DNA from: Saprospiraceae bacterium
GTDB lineage: Bacteria; Bacteroidota; Bacteroidia; Chitinophagales; Saprospiraceae
Length of the DNA: 58,567 nt
NCBI GenBank assembly: GCA_019638385.1
Contig: JAHBTW010000025.1
Coordinates: 1-58,567 of the forward strand
Direction: 5' to 3'
The translations under genes and the position numbers were made by a program. The notes below the pieces were generated by a model. That model searched no databases. It was not told where the DNA came from and was given only the letters and a program-made list of their open reading frames with translations. The stretch's first letter is position 1. Every line of letters starts with the position of its first letter. Below are positions 51,684 to 58,567 of this stretch, in pieces.

Positions 51684-53087
51684 ATGAAAAAACTGCTCAT
51701 CACAGGATTGCTGGCTTTTGTCTATGCCTGTGCCGCCTACAAAGGCGTACCTTCGGCATTGACCGACCGCCCCGAATGGAAAACGCTCCCGTTGCCGGCC
51801 ACGCCGCAGCAATTGGACGGCGACCCGGAAGCCGGATTGGCATTCCTGATCTACGGCAACTACCTCGGCACGGGCCTGCCCTGGCGCATAGTGGAAAAGC
51901 GATTTACCAAAAAGGTAAATGACACCCTCTGGCAGCGCAACGGCCCCAATGCCCATGCGCCCTATCTGATGAATGTATTTGAAGCGGCCAACGGCGTACC
52001 CGTTCTCAACGGCAACTGCTTCACCTGCCACGCCGGCGCCATACAGGGGCAGTTGATCCCCGGCCTGGGCAATAGCTTTTCCGACTACCGCCGCAGTTTC
52101 AAACCTTTAGCCGACATGACGGCGTTGGGCGTGAGTCTGCGCTTCGGCAAGCGCTCGCCCGAATGGGAAGCCTTTGAAGATTTCGGGCGCTATTTTCGCA
52201 AAATGTCGCCCCACATCCGCACCGGTCAGCCCGGCGCCAATCCGGCCTTCCGCCTGGCCGAAGCCTGTATGATGCACCGCAACGCCGGAGACCTCAGCTA
52301 TTCCAAAGAGCCGCTGTACGACATCTCGCCATACCCCGTTGCCACAGATGTGCCGCCGCTGTGGAATGTGAAGAAAAAGAATGCGCTCTATTATGACGGC
52401 ATCGGTCGGGGCGATTTCACCAAACTCATCTTTCAGGCATCCGTGCTCGGCATTACGGACAGCACGGCTGCGCGACAGGCCGTCACGGGGTTCAAGGATG
52501 TGTTGGCCTGGCTGCACGCTTTAGAGCCGCCGAAGTATCCTCGTGAGATTGACCCGGCATCGGCTGCGCAGGGGCGGTTGATTTTTGAGGCGAAATGCAG
52601 CCGTTGTCATGGTACTTATGGCGACAATCCAAGCTACCCCAACAAGGTCGTTTCATTGGATGTGGTAAAAACCGATCCCGTGTATGTCAATTACATTCAT
52701 CAATCCGGCATCACGCAGTGGTACAACAGCAGTTGGTTTGCCCAAAGCGAGCCGCGTTCCTGGTTTGAGCCGCTGCCGGGCTACATCGCGCCGCCCTTGG
52801 ATGGCTTGTGGGCTACTGCGCCCTACCTGCACAACGGTTCCGTGCCCACCCTCGAAGCCTTGCTCAACAGTCCGACCCGGCCCCTGCGCTGGCAGCGCAG
52901 CGGCGATAGCAACGATTACGATTGGGAAAACGTGGGCTGGAAATACACCGATGCCAAAAAAGCCAAAAAGAAAGGTTGGGTGTATGATACGACCCTGCCC
53001 GGCTACGGCAATCAGGGGCACACCTTTGGGGACGATCTCAGCCGGGAAGAGCGCAAAGCCCTGATCGAGTATTTGAAAACGCTGTAG
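51684..53087 (+). CDS. Di-haem c-type cytochrome lipoprotein (RoxA/peroxidase-like)
   Basis: A 467-aa exported cytochrome. The N terminus looks like a lipoprotein signal, with the acceptor cysteine at residue 16 (GLLAFVYAC). Two haem-attachment motifs are visible: C112-x2-C115-H116 (GNCFTCHAG) and CSRCH near residue 306. The block GYIAPPLDGLWATAPYLHNGSVPTLEALL is typical of the di-haem oxidase group around rubber oxygenase RoxA and MauG/cytochrome c peroxidase relatives. The substrate is unknown; a peroxidase or oxygenase role in the periplasm or outer membrane is inferred. It lies between a T9SS surface protein and a ferredoxin, all on the plus strand. Confidence 0.85.
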   Translation: MKKLLITGLLAFVYACAAYKGVPSALTDRPEWKTLPLPATPQQLDGDPEAGLAFLIYGNYLGTGLPWRIVEKRFTKKVNDTLWQRNGPNAHAPYLMNVFEAANGVPVLNGNCFTCHAGAIQGQLIPGLGNSFSDYRRSFKPLADMTALGVSLRFGKRSPEWEAFEDFGRYFRKMSPHIRTGQPGANPAFRLAEACMMHRNAGDLSYSKEPLYDISPYPVATDVPPLWNVKKKNALYYDGIGRGDFTKLIFQASVLGITDSTAARQAVTGFKDVLAWLHALEPPKYPREIDPASAAQGRLIFEAKCSRCHGTYGDNPSYPNKVVSLDVVKTDPVYVNYIHQSGITQWYNSSWFAQSEPRSWFEPLPGYIAPPLDGLWATAPYLHNGSVPTLEALLNSPTRPLRWQRSGDSNDYDWENVGWKYTDAKKAKKKGWVYDTTLPGYGNQGHTFGDDLSREERKALIEYLKTL

Positions 53088-53094
53088 AGAAGCC

Positions 53095-53102
53095 TATCTT
53101 TG
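53095..53102 (+). promoter_or_regulatory. -7 element (TATCTTTG) upstream of the ferredoxin gene
   Basis: Matches TAnnTTTG, just after the cytochrome stop and 69 bases before the ferredoxin ATG, so the ferredoxin is probably transcribed on its own. Confidence 0.5.
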
Positions 53103-53170
53103 CCGTCCTGTGTGCGCAGGGTCACCAAATGCGCCGCTGAAAAGGCCGACTTTTGCCGCAAATATTTTTT

Positions 53171-53536
53171 ATGCATCACTTCGTAACAGAACCTGCACCG
53201 ACGACCGTGGATCACAACATCATTACAATCAACATCATAGACCGGGAAGGCAATGAAAGCCGATACGAGGCGCCCACCGACATGAACATGAACCTCATGG
53301 AGGTGTGTAAAGCCCACGAACTCCCCGTGAAAGGCACCTGCGGCGGTATGGCGCTCTGTTCTTCCTGCCATATATATATACAGAGCGATCACGAACTTCC
53401 CGAAATGAGCGCCGACGAAGAAGCCCAACTCGATCAGGCTTTTTTTGTAAAATCCAATTCCCGCCTCGGTTGCCAAATTCACATCACCAACGATATGGAT
53501 GGCATGACCGTAGCGTTGGCGCCGGAATCGGAGTAG
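53171..53536 (+). CDS. [2Fe-2S] ferredoxin, adrenodoxin/Isc type
   Basis: A 121-aa electron carrier. Four cluster ligands fit the adrenodoxin-type pattern: C57, C63, C66 (GTCGGMALCSSCH runs from C57) and C101 (SRLGCQIHI). The fold begins with INIIDREGNESRYEAPTDMNMNLME. This group serves Fe-S cluster assembly and some oxygenases in Bacteroidota. The ATG at 53171 (MHHFVTEP) is chosen; a TTG six codons earlier is possible. hscB of the same pathway is 11 kb away, so this is not an isc operon. Confidence 0.92.
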   Translation: MHHFVTEPAPTTVDHNIITINIIDREGNESRYEAPTDMNMNLMEVCKAHELPVKGTCGGMALCSSCHIYIQSDHELPEMSADEEAQLDQAFFVKSNSRLGCQIHITNDMDGMTVALAPESE

Positions 53537-53950
53537 AGGGAACGAGTTCCTCAACCTTATCCTGTCTCGTATCTTTTGTAGTGAAAAGTGGGCTTGCTTA
53601 AGCCTTATATTCTGGCATATGGATTGAAATACTGTTGTGGGATTGGCCTGAAAGACAAACATTCATTGAGGCTGTCTCAATACACACTTTGACTCCAGAT
53701 GTACAGAATTATTTTTGAAACACATAGAGACATAGACAAAACCCCTATGTGCCTATGTCTCTATGTGTTTAAATAAAAAATGGCATGGTTGCTGTCAAAT
53801 TTACTTTTGATTTAGTCCCTCGGACTATCACTTCCCATGACATACAATTCAGTATATTTTAATGCACAATGGCACAAGTGTAATCGCATCTACAACGTTA
53901 AGCGCACCCGGCTATGGGCCTCGCTATTTTACGGGACAGGATAAGGTTTC
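53537..53950. other. Gene-free stretch between convergent genes
   Basis: About 400 bases with no supportable gene. It holds the long hairpin at 53719-53771 and, at 53666-53680, the string TTGAGGCTGTCTCAA, which resembles terminal repeats of some IS elements but has no partner copy nearby. Confidence 0.5.
53719..53771. repeat. Word-repeat hairpin (ACATAGAG type), 18-bp perfect stem
   Basis: AAACACATAGAGACATAG (53719-53736) and its exact reverse complement (53754-53771) flank a 17-base loop with further copies of the same word (CCCTATGTGC). The ACATAG words repeat along each arm. It lies in the gap between the ferredoxin gene and the convergent prpE remnant. It resembles the GCAAAG and heptad arrays in layout. 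Confidence 0.75.
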
Positions 53951-54830
53951 TTACCCCACGCTGTGTTCCTTCATGGCGCTTTCCAATTCGGGCAGTACCG
54001 AGGCGTCTTCAATGGTGGAAGGCGGGGCAAAGGTCTTGCCGTCGGCCATGTTGCGCATGATCTTGCGGAGTATTTTGCCGGAGCGCGTTTTGGGCAGGCG
54101 TTTCACCAAAACGGCCTGTTTGAAAAAAGCAACCGGCCCCACCTTTTCGCGTACTAAGGCTACCAACTCGCGCTCCAACTGTTCTTCGTTTATATGTATG
54201 CCGGCTTTCAGCACGACGAACCCCATCGGTACTTCGCCTTTGATATTGTCTTGTACGCCGATGACGGCACATTCTGCCACGGCCGGGTGAGCGGCTACCA
54301 CTTCCTCCATGGCGGCAGTGGAGAGCCGGTGTCCGGCTACATTGATGATATCGTCTATGCGGCCGGTGATATACACATACCCGTCATCGTCGGTATAGCC
54401 GCCATCGCCGGAGAAGAAATAGCCGGGGTGCGGTTCTAAATAAGATTGTTTGAACCGGGCGGTGTCATTCCAGAGGTTGGGCAGGTTGCCCGGCGGCAGG
54501 GGCATTTTTACCACCACAATGCCTTCTTCGTTGGGCGGCAGACGGTGGCCGTTGGGGTCAACTACCTGAATATCAAACCCGCATACCGGCTTTGTGACGG
54601 AACCCGGTTTCACCGGCAGCAGTTCCATGCCCACAGAATTGGCCAGCATCGGCCAGCCCGACTCGGTTTGCCACCAGTGGTCTATGACCGGAATGCCGAG
54701 CAGGTTTTGCGACCATTCGAGCGTAGCCACATCGCAGCGCTCCCCGGCGAGAAACAGGTAGCGGAGACTGCTCAGGTCGTATTGCTGCCGCAAAATGCCT
54801 TCCGGGTCTTCCTTCTTCACGGCCCGGATT
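53951..54830 (-). pseudogene. prpE: Propionyl-CoA synthetase, C-terminal half only
   Basis: About 293 codons of an acyl-adenylate ligase. Blocks are IRAVKKEDPEG, YLFLAGERCD, VIDHWWQTESGWP (the propionyl-CoA synthetase form), FSGDGGYTDDDGYVYITGRIDD and the adenylation lysine in LPKTRSGKILRKI. The N-terminal ~330 residues with the phosphate loop are missing. Instead, at about 54830 the sequence changes abruptly to the start of an M43 protease gene in another frame. An ATG at 54856 is fortuitous, within protease DNA. So this is the 3' end of a deleted gene, with no start of its own, and should not make an active enzyme. Confidence 0.8.
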
Positions 54831-55394
54831 GAAATACCGGTCGGTGTCCCATGCATCGCTCCCGCCGCGATGGGAAAAATAGAGTTCCTCTTTCATACCG
54901 ATAAAATCAATATCTGTTTTCACCCGGACAATACCCGATGTGGGATTGCCCCGGGGATCTTTGGAGGCTAAGCAAAAGCGAATGCCGCTGCGGGAAACGA
55001 ATGGTACAAACTCCGCAGGAACCTTTGATATATCAAGATTCTCAGCATTAAAGTCGCGATTCAGAATTTCTATTTGCGACCATACCCGCGCATCGGGGAG
55101 ATTTTCTTCCGGGGTGTTCCATACGATATGCACCACCACAGGAATGACCATTTCTGTTCTCATTTCCAGCGCCTGATCAACAGTCCTTTTTGCCTGGGTC
55201 AGCACAGTTTCCACCAGCCGGAGCCGGGCTGCAAGCAATGGGTCTTCTTGCATTTGGCGCTCCAGCATAGCCTCGAAGCCGCAATATGGAGCCGACTGGG
55301 CCGACGCTTCCGACAGCACGAGCGCCCCAAGCAGCAATGAGAAGGCCATACGAAGTTGCCATACATTCTTGCGCATCAAGCAGCTATCCTTCAT
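54831..55394 (-). pseudogene. M43 (pappalysin-like) metalloprotease, N-terminal part only
   Basis: About 188 codons survive. A signal peptide (LLLGALVLSEASAQ) is followed by the family's opening: VIPVVVHIVWNTPEENL, SQIEILNRDFNAEN, SGIRFCLASKDPRGNPTSGIV and GGSDAWDTDRYF. The HExxH zinc motif that should come later is absent, because the DNA switches to prpE at about 54830. The start at 55394 overlaps the upstream gene's stop (ATGA), showing translational coupling before the deletion. Out-of-frame reading continues to 54573 but is meaningless. The lost segment would have carried the active site and probably a T9SS tail. Confidence 0.8.
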
Positions 55395-56818
55395 CGCATC
55401 AGGTTGATCTCGCCTCTCTCCACAAAGGTACGCGATACGCCGTTTCGCTCCGTGCTGTATTCCAGCAGCCACACATAGGGGCCTGAAGGCGCAGGCATAC
55501 CTTTGTACTGGCCGTCCCATCCGGGCATGTCTTCTCCTTGATAGCTATAGACCTGCCCTCCCCAGCGATCAAATATTTTGAATGCGTGGAGTTGGAAGGG
55601 CCAATCGCAGTGTGGAAAAATTTCCAGCTTGTCGTTGATGCCGTCGCCGTTGGGAGAAAATGCAGTGGGCACATATACTCGGCAGGTGCAGTCTTTTGTT
55701 TCCACAAGGGTTTCGTAGTGAAACACACCGCAGTCATTAGTAACCGTAAGTGCGTACCGCCCGGAATGGAGCAAGGTAATGTTCGGGCTTTGCGCTCCGT
55801 TCGACCACTCGTAGGTTCCCGGCAGGGGCGCCTCCAAGGTGAGGCGTTCGCCCAGGCAGACGGTGGTGTCGGCAACCAGGGCGACGGCATCGCGTTCAGC
55901 TATCACGATGACCGTATCCCGCAGTACACACTTTTCCATGATGGCTTCTACGGTATAGACACCCGGCGCTTGCACCGTCAGTACAGAGTCGGTAGTGCCG
56001 GTGCTCCAGCGATACCCCGCATCAAGAAAACCCGCATTCAGGAGCAACTCCTCTCCCTCGCACAGCAGCAGGGTATCCGGCAGGGGGTCAAACTTCCCGA
56101 TGAAGACGTCGTCTATGTAGCTGTATAGATTATAAGGATAAGTTGCGGGACCGTCAAATACCAGCATTGTTTCCAGTGAGTTCCGAAAATTGCCAATAGT
56201 AGCATAACTTTCTCCTCCTTTGGCAGTATAACAACCACTGACTCGCGTCCAATTTTCTGTGTCGGTAATGAGCATCCCTCGGTTTTCAATCGCAGGATTT
56301 AAGGGTAAGGCATCCGAACGAATTATCTCCTGGTAAAAAAATGTATCCGTAAACGCAAGCCCCACAGCGTCAGTGTATCCCTTGAAAGAATTGGGTCTGA
56401 TAAAAGGTAAGACGAAAAATTCTATATAATAGGTATGCCCTTTTTCCAAAGGATGGGTCAGGGGGGTTGCTATGTACTCACTTAGTCCCTTGCCAACAGG
56501 ATCAATAGCGCCTTGAAACACATTGCTAAATACTCGAATAAGAACGTAGCCATCCCCACTGCGTGGCATTTGGTATGCAAAAGGAGATCCGCCCGGTACT
56601 CCGTAACTTGGTTGAGGAGAGCAGGCGTGGAAAAACGGAGAAGGATCATGCGTTGCGTTCTTCCAAGGGGCTGCAAAATATACTTGCCCGTCATCGAAAG
56701 GGCAGTGCGTAAAGGTTTCAAAGCCGGGATTCGGCACTAAATTTTGTACTTGGGCAATAGCTGCAAAGTGCCAATAAAACAGGCCGTAAAAAGTTGCAAT
56801 ACGGAAAATCCTCACCAT
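55391..56818 (-). CDS. T9SS type B surface protein with N-terminal carbohydrate-binding-like domain
   Basis: A 475-aa secreted protein, taking the ATG at 56818 (MVRIFRIATFYGLFYWHFAAIAQ, signal peptide); the frame is open 25 codons upstream. Residues ~25-230 form a jelly-roll-like domain opening NLVPNPGFETFTHCPFDDGQ, as in OmpA-linked and gliding-associated proteins of this phylum. Two Ig/PKD-like modules follow (LLLCEGEELLLNAG...YRWSTGTTDSVLTV, and VCLGERLTLEAPLPGTYEWSNGAQ). The type B sorting domain ends it (VPTAFSPNGDGINDKL, FDRWGGQVY, GWDGQYKG, GPYVWLLEY). It overlaps the M43 remnant by four bases, so they formed an operon. Confidence 0.88.
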   Translation of the reverse strand: MVRIFRIATFYGLFYWHFAAIAQVQNLVPNPGFETFTHCPFDDGQVYFAAPWKNATHDPSPFFHACSPQPSYGVPGGSPFAYQMPRSGDGYVLIRVFSNVFQGAIDPVGKGLSEYIATPLTHPLEKGHTYYIEFFVLPFIRPNSFKGYTDAVGLAFTDTFFYQEIIRSDALPLNPAIENRGMLITDTENWTRVSGCYTAKGGESYATIGNFRNSLETMLVFDGPATYPYNLYSYIDDVFIGKFDPLPDTLLLCEGEELLLNAGFLDAGYRWSTGTTDSVLTVQAPGVYTVEAIMEKCVLRDTVIVIAERDAVALVADTTVCLGERLTLEAPLPGTYEWSNGAQSPNITLLHSGRYALTVTNDCGVFHYETLVETKDCTCRVYVPTAFSPNGDGINDKLEIFPHCDWPFQLHAFKIFDRWGGQVYSYQGEDMPGWDGQYKGMPAPSGPYVWLLEYSTERNGVSRTFVERGEINLMR

Positions 56819-56833
56819 GGAGAAAAGATCAGA

Positions 56834-56884
56834 ACGCGAGCCATCCCTTTGAAACATGCAATGATTTCGGGATGGCTCGCGTTT
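56834..56884 (-). terminator. Long hairpin between two T9SS genes
   Basis: A perfect 15-bp inverted repeat, AACGCGAGCCATCCC (56834-56848) with its complement at 56870-56884. It lies 18 bases past the stop of the 56902 gene on the minus strand and 16 bases before the start of the next. The following bases (TCTGATCTTTTC) are only weakly T-rich, so it may be an attenuator or an mRNA-stability element. Confidence 0.6.
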
Positions 56885-56901
56885 GGTTAACAAAATACGG
56901 T

Positions 56902-58029
56902 TTACCGGGAGACCACCAATTTGGAACTGAATACCCGTTTGCCTTCATGGACAAGTTGTACCGCGTAAACGCCGGCCGGCAGTGCCGATACGTCTATCTC
57001 ATTGCCGGTAAGCGGTATGGCTTTTTTCGTCTGGCCTGCCATGTCACTTATAATCATTAAGCTGCCGGAATAGAAACCGGCATCGTAGTTGTACAAGAAA
57101 AAACTGGAATGAGCAGGATTAGGCCCTAATCGAATTTGTGGCTCTTCCGGCTCGCCTAAGCGGCAACCCGAGCCTGTCGGGCATACAAAAAATGTTCTGA
57201 TCAACTGATTCCACGAAGGGTTGGGGCACTCATTATTTTCCAAAACTACCTGCACATGATAGGAATGCAAAGGCTCGAACTGCCACCAAGTTATCCACTC
57301 CTGCCATAATTCTGTCAAACTAAAGGACTGTCCATTCCCTCCAATCTTACCACTCATCCATCCCGTACTCATGTAACGGTTTTGGCCACCGTCTTCAATG
57401 ATAGCAATCATCCAACGATTATAATTTTTACACTGCGAAGTATTGATTTTTACCGGTTCGCCGTAGTCATAAGCCGTTTCGGGGCCGGTTTCCGGCTCAT
57501 CAATGAAAGTGAATGCAATATCTGCTGGTGTAGTCATACCTACCACTACTTCATTGGAGAAGAAAGTGCCGGGAGAGTCGCCGGTTGTTACTTCTGAGTA
57601 ATGGCCGCGATATCCAATGGTTTGGCCATTGGCATTATTCAGCACTATGGCGTATCCTCCTTCGCAATTGCTTTGAAACCGTATTCGTGGCACTTGCACT
57701 TTTACCCGGTATGTGCCCTTTGTCAGATTATTGAAGGTATTCCCGGTATTTGCATATTTGTATGTTCCTATGGTTTCAAACATTTGCGTAGTATGATTCA
57801 ACCTTTCCAATCGCATTCGATGCACCATAGTGCCGGATGGGACGGCAGTATAAAAGGTACATTGATTCATTGTTGGAACGAATTCGTATAAGTTGGTTGC
57901 ATAGGTTGGAACTGATACAACGGTTACGCTATTACACCCTCCTTGTGCTACAGGTTCTTCTTGTGCCCAAATAGCCTGCATGCTCAACGAAAAAACGAAT
58001 ATCCACAATATGTAATTTAACTTTTTCAT
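56902..58029 (-). CDS. T9SS type A secreted protein
   Basis: A 375-aa protein with a signal peptide at residues 1-22 (MKKLNYILWIFVFSLSMQAIWA). The middle ~270 residues are beta-rich with six or more cysteines (GGCNSVTVV, MNQCTFYTA, QSNCEGGYAIVL, SQCKNYNRW, NNECPNPSW, FVCPTGSGC) and many Trp/Tyr, which suggests a disulfide-stabilised extracellular domain. The sorting domain covers the last ~75 residues (LGPNPAHSSFFL, ISDMAGQ, GVYAVQLVHEGKRVFSSKLVVSR). No enzyme motif is visible. The 10-base phased repeat upstream (58171-58230) lies in its probable promoter region. Confidence 0.85.
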   Translation of the reverse strand: MKKLNYILWIFVFSLSMQAIWAQEEPVAQGGCNSVTVVSVPTYATNLYEFVPTMNQCTFYTAVPSGTMVHRMRLERLNHTTQMFETIGTYKYANTGNTFNNLTKGTYRVKVQVPRIRFQSNCEGGYAIVLNNANGQTIGYRGHYSEVTTGDSPGTFFSNEVVVGMTTPADIAFTFIDEPETGPETAYDYGEPVKINTSQCKNYNRWMIAIIEDGGQNRYMSTGWMSGKIGGNGQSFSLTELWQEWITWWQFEPLHSYHVQVVLENNECPNPSWNQLIRTFFVCPTGSGCRLGEPEEPQIRLGPNPAHSSFFLYNYDAGFYSGSLMIISDMAGQTKKAIPLTGNEIDVSALPAGVYAVQLVHEGKRVFSSKLVVSR

Positions 58030-58170
58030 AAATAAGAGAATTTTAGAAGATTAGCCCTTACTTCTTTTTGGGGTGGTTTCAGGAATATCCCACCGTCAAA
58101 ATCTACAAATTTTTGGCGCCTTACATTTTGCCGATTCTGATACGGCAAATTTACCGACCTGCCGATGAAA

Positions 58171-58230
58171 TTTTTTGGGTCATCTTGGGTATTCTTGGGT
58201 CGTTTTGGGTCGTTTTGGCCCTTTTTGGGA
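58171..58230. repeat. Six phased 10-base units with TTGGG (T-tract array)
   Basis: Six consecutive decamers, with consensus close to CGTTTTGGGT, run without slippage from 58171 to 58230: TTTTTTGGGT, CATCTTGGGT, ATTCTTGGGT, CGTTTTGGGT, CGTTTTGGCC, CTTTTTGGGA. The step equals one helical turn, so T-tracts and TTGG steps all face the same side. The array begins 2 bases past the HTH gene stop and lies about 140 bases upstream of the 56902-58029 gene. It could be bent DNA or an operator array. Confidence 0.7.
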
Positions 58231-58232
58231 CA

Positions 58233-58460
58233 TTATATCGAATTCTCTTTGTTCAATTCTTCATTCCATTCTGTTCTTTCTTCCGGCGACATCTTTTCCG
58301 GAAAGCCTAAAGTTCGGTAAACATTCATGATATCTGCAGGTAATAATACGCCGCGCGATAAAGAAAATTCTAACCCCACTGCTTTTATACGCCTGGCAAG
58401 CGTTTTTCTTGAAATCCCATACTCTGCGGCAAGCTCTTGTCTGGTTTTGGTTTTTTTCAT
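58233..58460 (-). CDS. Small helix-turn-helix protein
   Basis: A 75-aa basic protein, taking the ATG at 58460 (MKKTKTRQEL). A helix-turn-helix fits residues 6-28 (TRQELAAEYGISRKTLARRIK), like the homeodomain-like HTH of transposase and Fis-type regulators. A second part (LLPADIMNVYRTLGFPEK) and an acidic tail follow. The frame is open upstream to the window edge without a stop (a TTG lies at 58544), so this could also be the end of a longer gene. It lies directly beside the phased decamer array, which makes it a candidate binder of it, by inference only. Confidence 0.55.
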   Translation of the reverse strand: MKKTKTRQELAAEYGISRKTLARRIKAVGLEFSLSRGVLLPADIMNVYRTLGFPEKMSPEERTEWNEELNKENSI

Positions 58461-58567
58461 AGTCAAATGGTTTTTGGTTATGTAAATTTGCTTCTCTCTC
58501 AAAGCCTGGATACGGGTGTTTGTTTTTTCTGCGGTTGCCGCCAACGGTTGGCTTGCTGCCGTGCCGC

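Noticed and set aside
51030..52031. A 333-codon minus-strand frame spanning the end of the SprB-type gene and the start of the cytochrome gene
   Set aside because: It crosses two real genes on the other strand and has no coherent protein features.
53666..53680. TTGAGGCTGTCTCAA as an IS terminal repeat
   Set aside because: Only one copy is present and there is no transposase or partner end nearby; too short to call.
54573..55520. One long 315-codon gene on the minus strand
   Set aside because: Its first third precedes the overlapping stop of the upstream gene and its last third is out-of-frame prpE DNA; only the M43 part from 55394 to about 54830 is real.

Overview
The window reads as chromosomal DNA of a free-living Bacteroidota, most likely from the Saprospiria/Lewinella-like part of the phylum. 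This placement is inferred: there is no rRNA here. The evidence is seven secreted proteins with type IX secretion (T9SS) C-terminal sorting domains, both type A and the CHU_C-like type B; promoters carrying the phylum's TAnnTTTG -7 element; few Shine-Dalgarno sequences; and Bacteroidota-type versions of NrdB, PreA/PreT, HscB and a 2TM-domain protein.

Layout. Positions 1-4130 are a worn accessory patch. It holds a tyrosine recombinase cut short by a REP-associated transposase, a cluster of REP-like hairpins, an unusual effector-associated-domain/ubiquitin-like protein, a two-unit CRISPR-like direct repeat, and an IS4-family element that splits a small open frame. Positions 4130-8075 carry nrdB-nrdA (class Ia ribonucleotide reductase, minus strand) with two inverted pairs of DnaA-box-like sites upstream. 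Positions 8076-16826 hold two very large surface proteins: a 1,899-aa protein made of 16 repeats, and a choice-of-anchor-L/Calx-beta protein. Positions 16900-20375 are an assimilatory sulfate module: an Rrf2 regulator diverging from cysD-cysN, with cysH facing them. Positions 20532-29522 are housekeeping genes (ade, 2TM protein, a shortened mutA, yidD, bacilliredoxin, Uma2 nuclease, valS, hemW). Positions 29620-38038 carry a T9SS protein with a dockerin-like and a cohesin-like segment, a hydrolase, acetoacetyl-CoA synthetase, an acyl-CoA dehydrogenase with an MBL-fold partner, and a small membrane protein. Positions 38196-41973 carry preT-dinB-preA-hscB. Two tRNA-Leu genes follow. Positions 43824-53536 hold further T9SS proteins, a GT39 glycosyltransferase, a di-haem cytochrome lipoprotein and a [2Fe-2S] ferredoxin. 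Positions 53951-58567 hold a deletion scar joining a broken M43 protease gene to a broken propionyl-CoA synthetase gene, two more T9SS proteins and an HTH gene.

A theme not explained by the genes is intergenic repeat DNA. Word-based arrays, often with a strict 7-base period and folding into long hairpins, sit at gene ends, several of them between convergent genes. A 10-base phased T-tract array lies beside the HTH gene. These, together with the EAD/ubiquitin-like protein and the paired dockerin/cohesin modules, are the best candidates for something undescribed. I did not find a complete, clearly novel multi-gene system.
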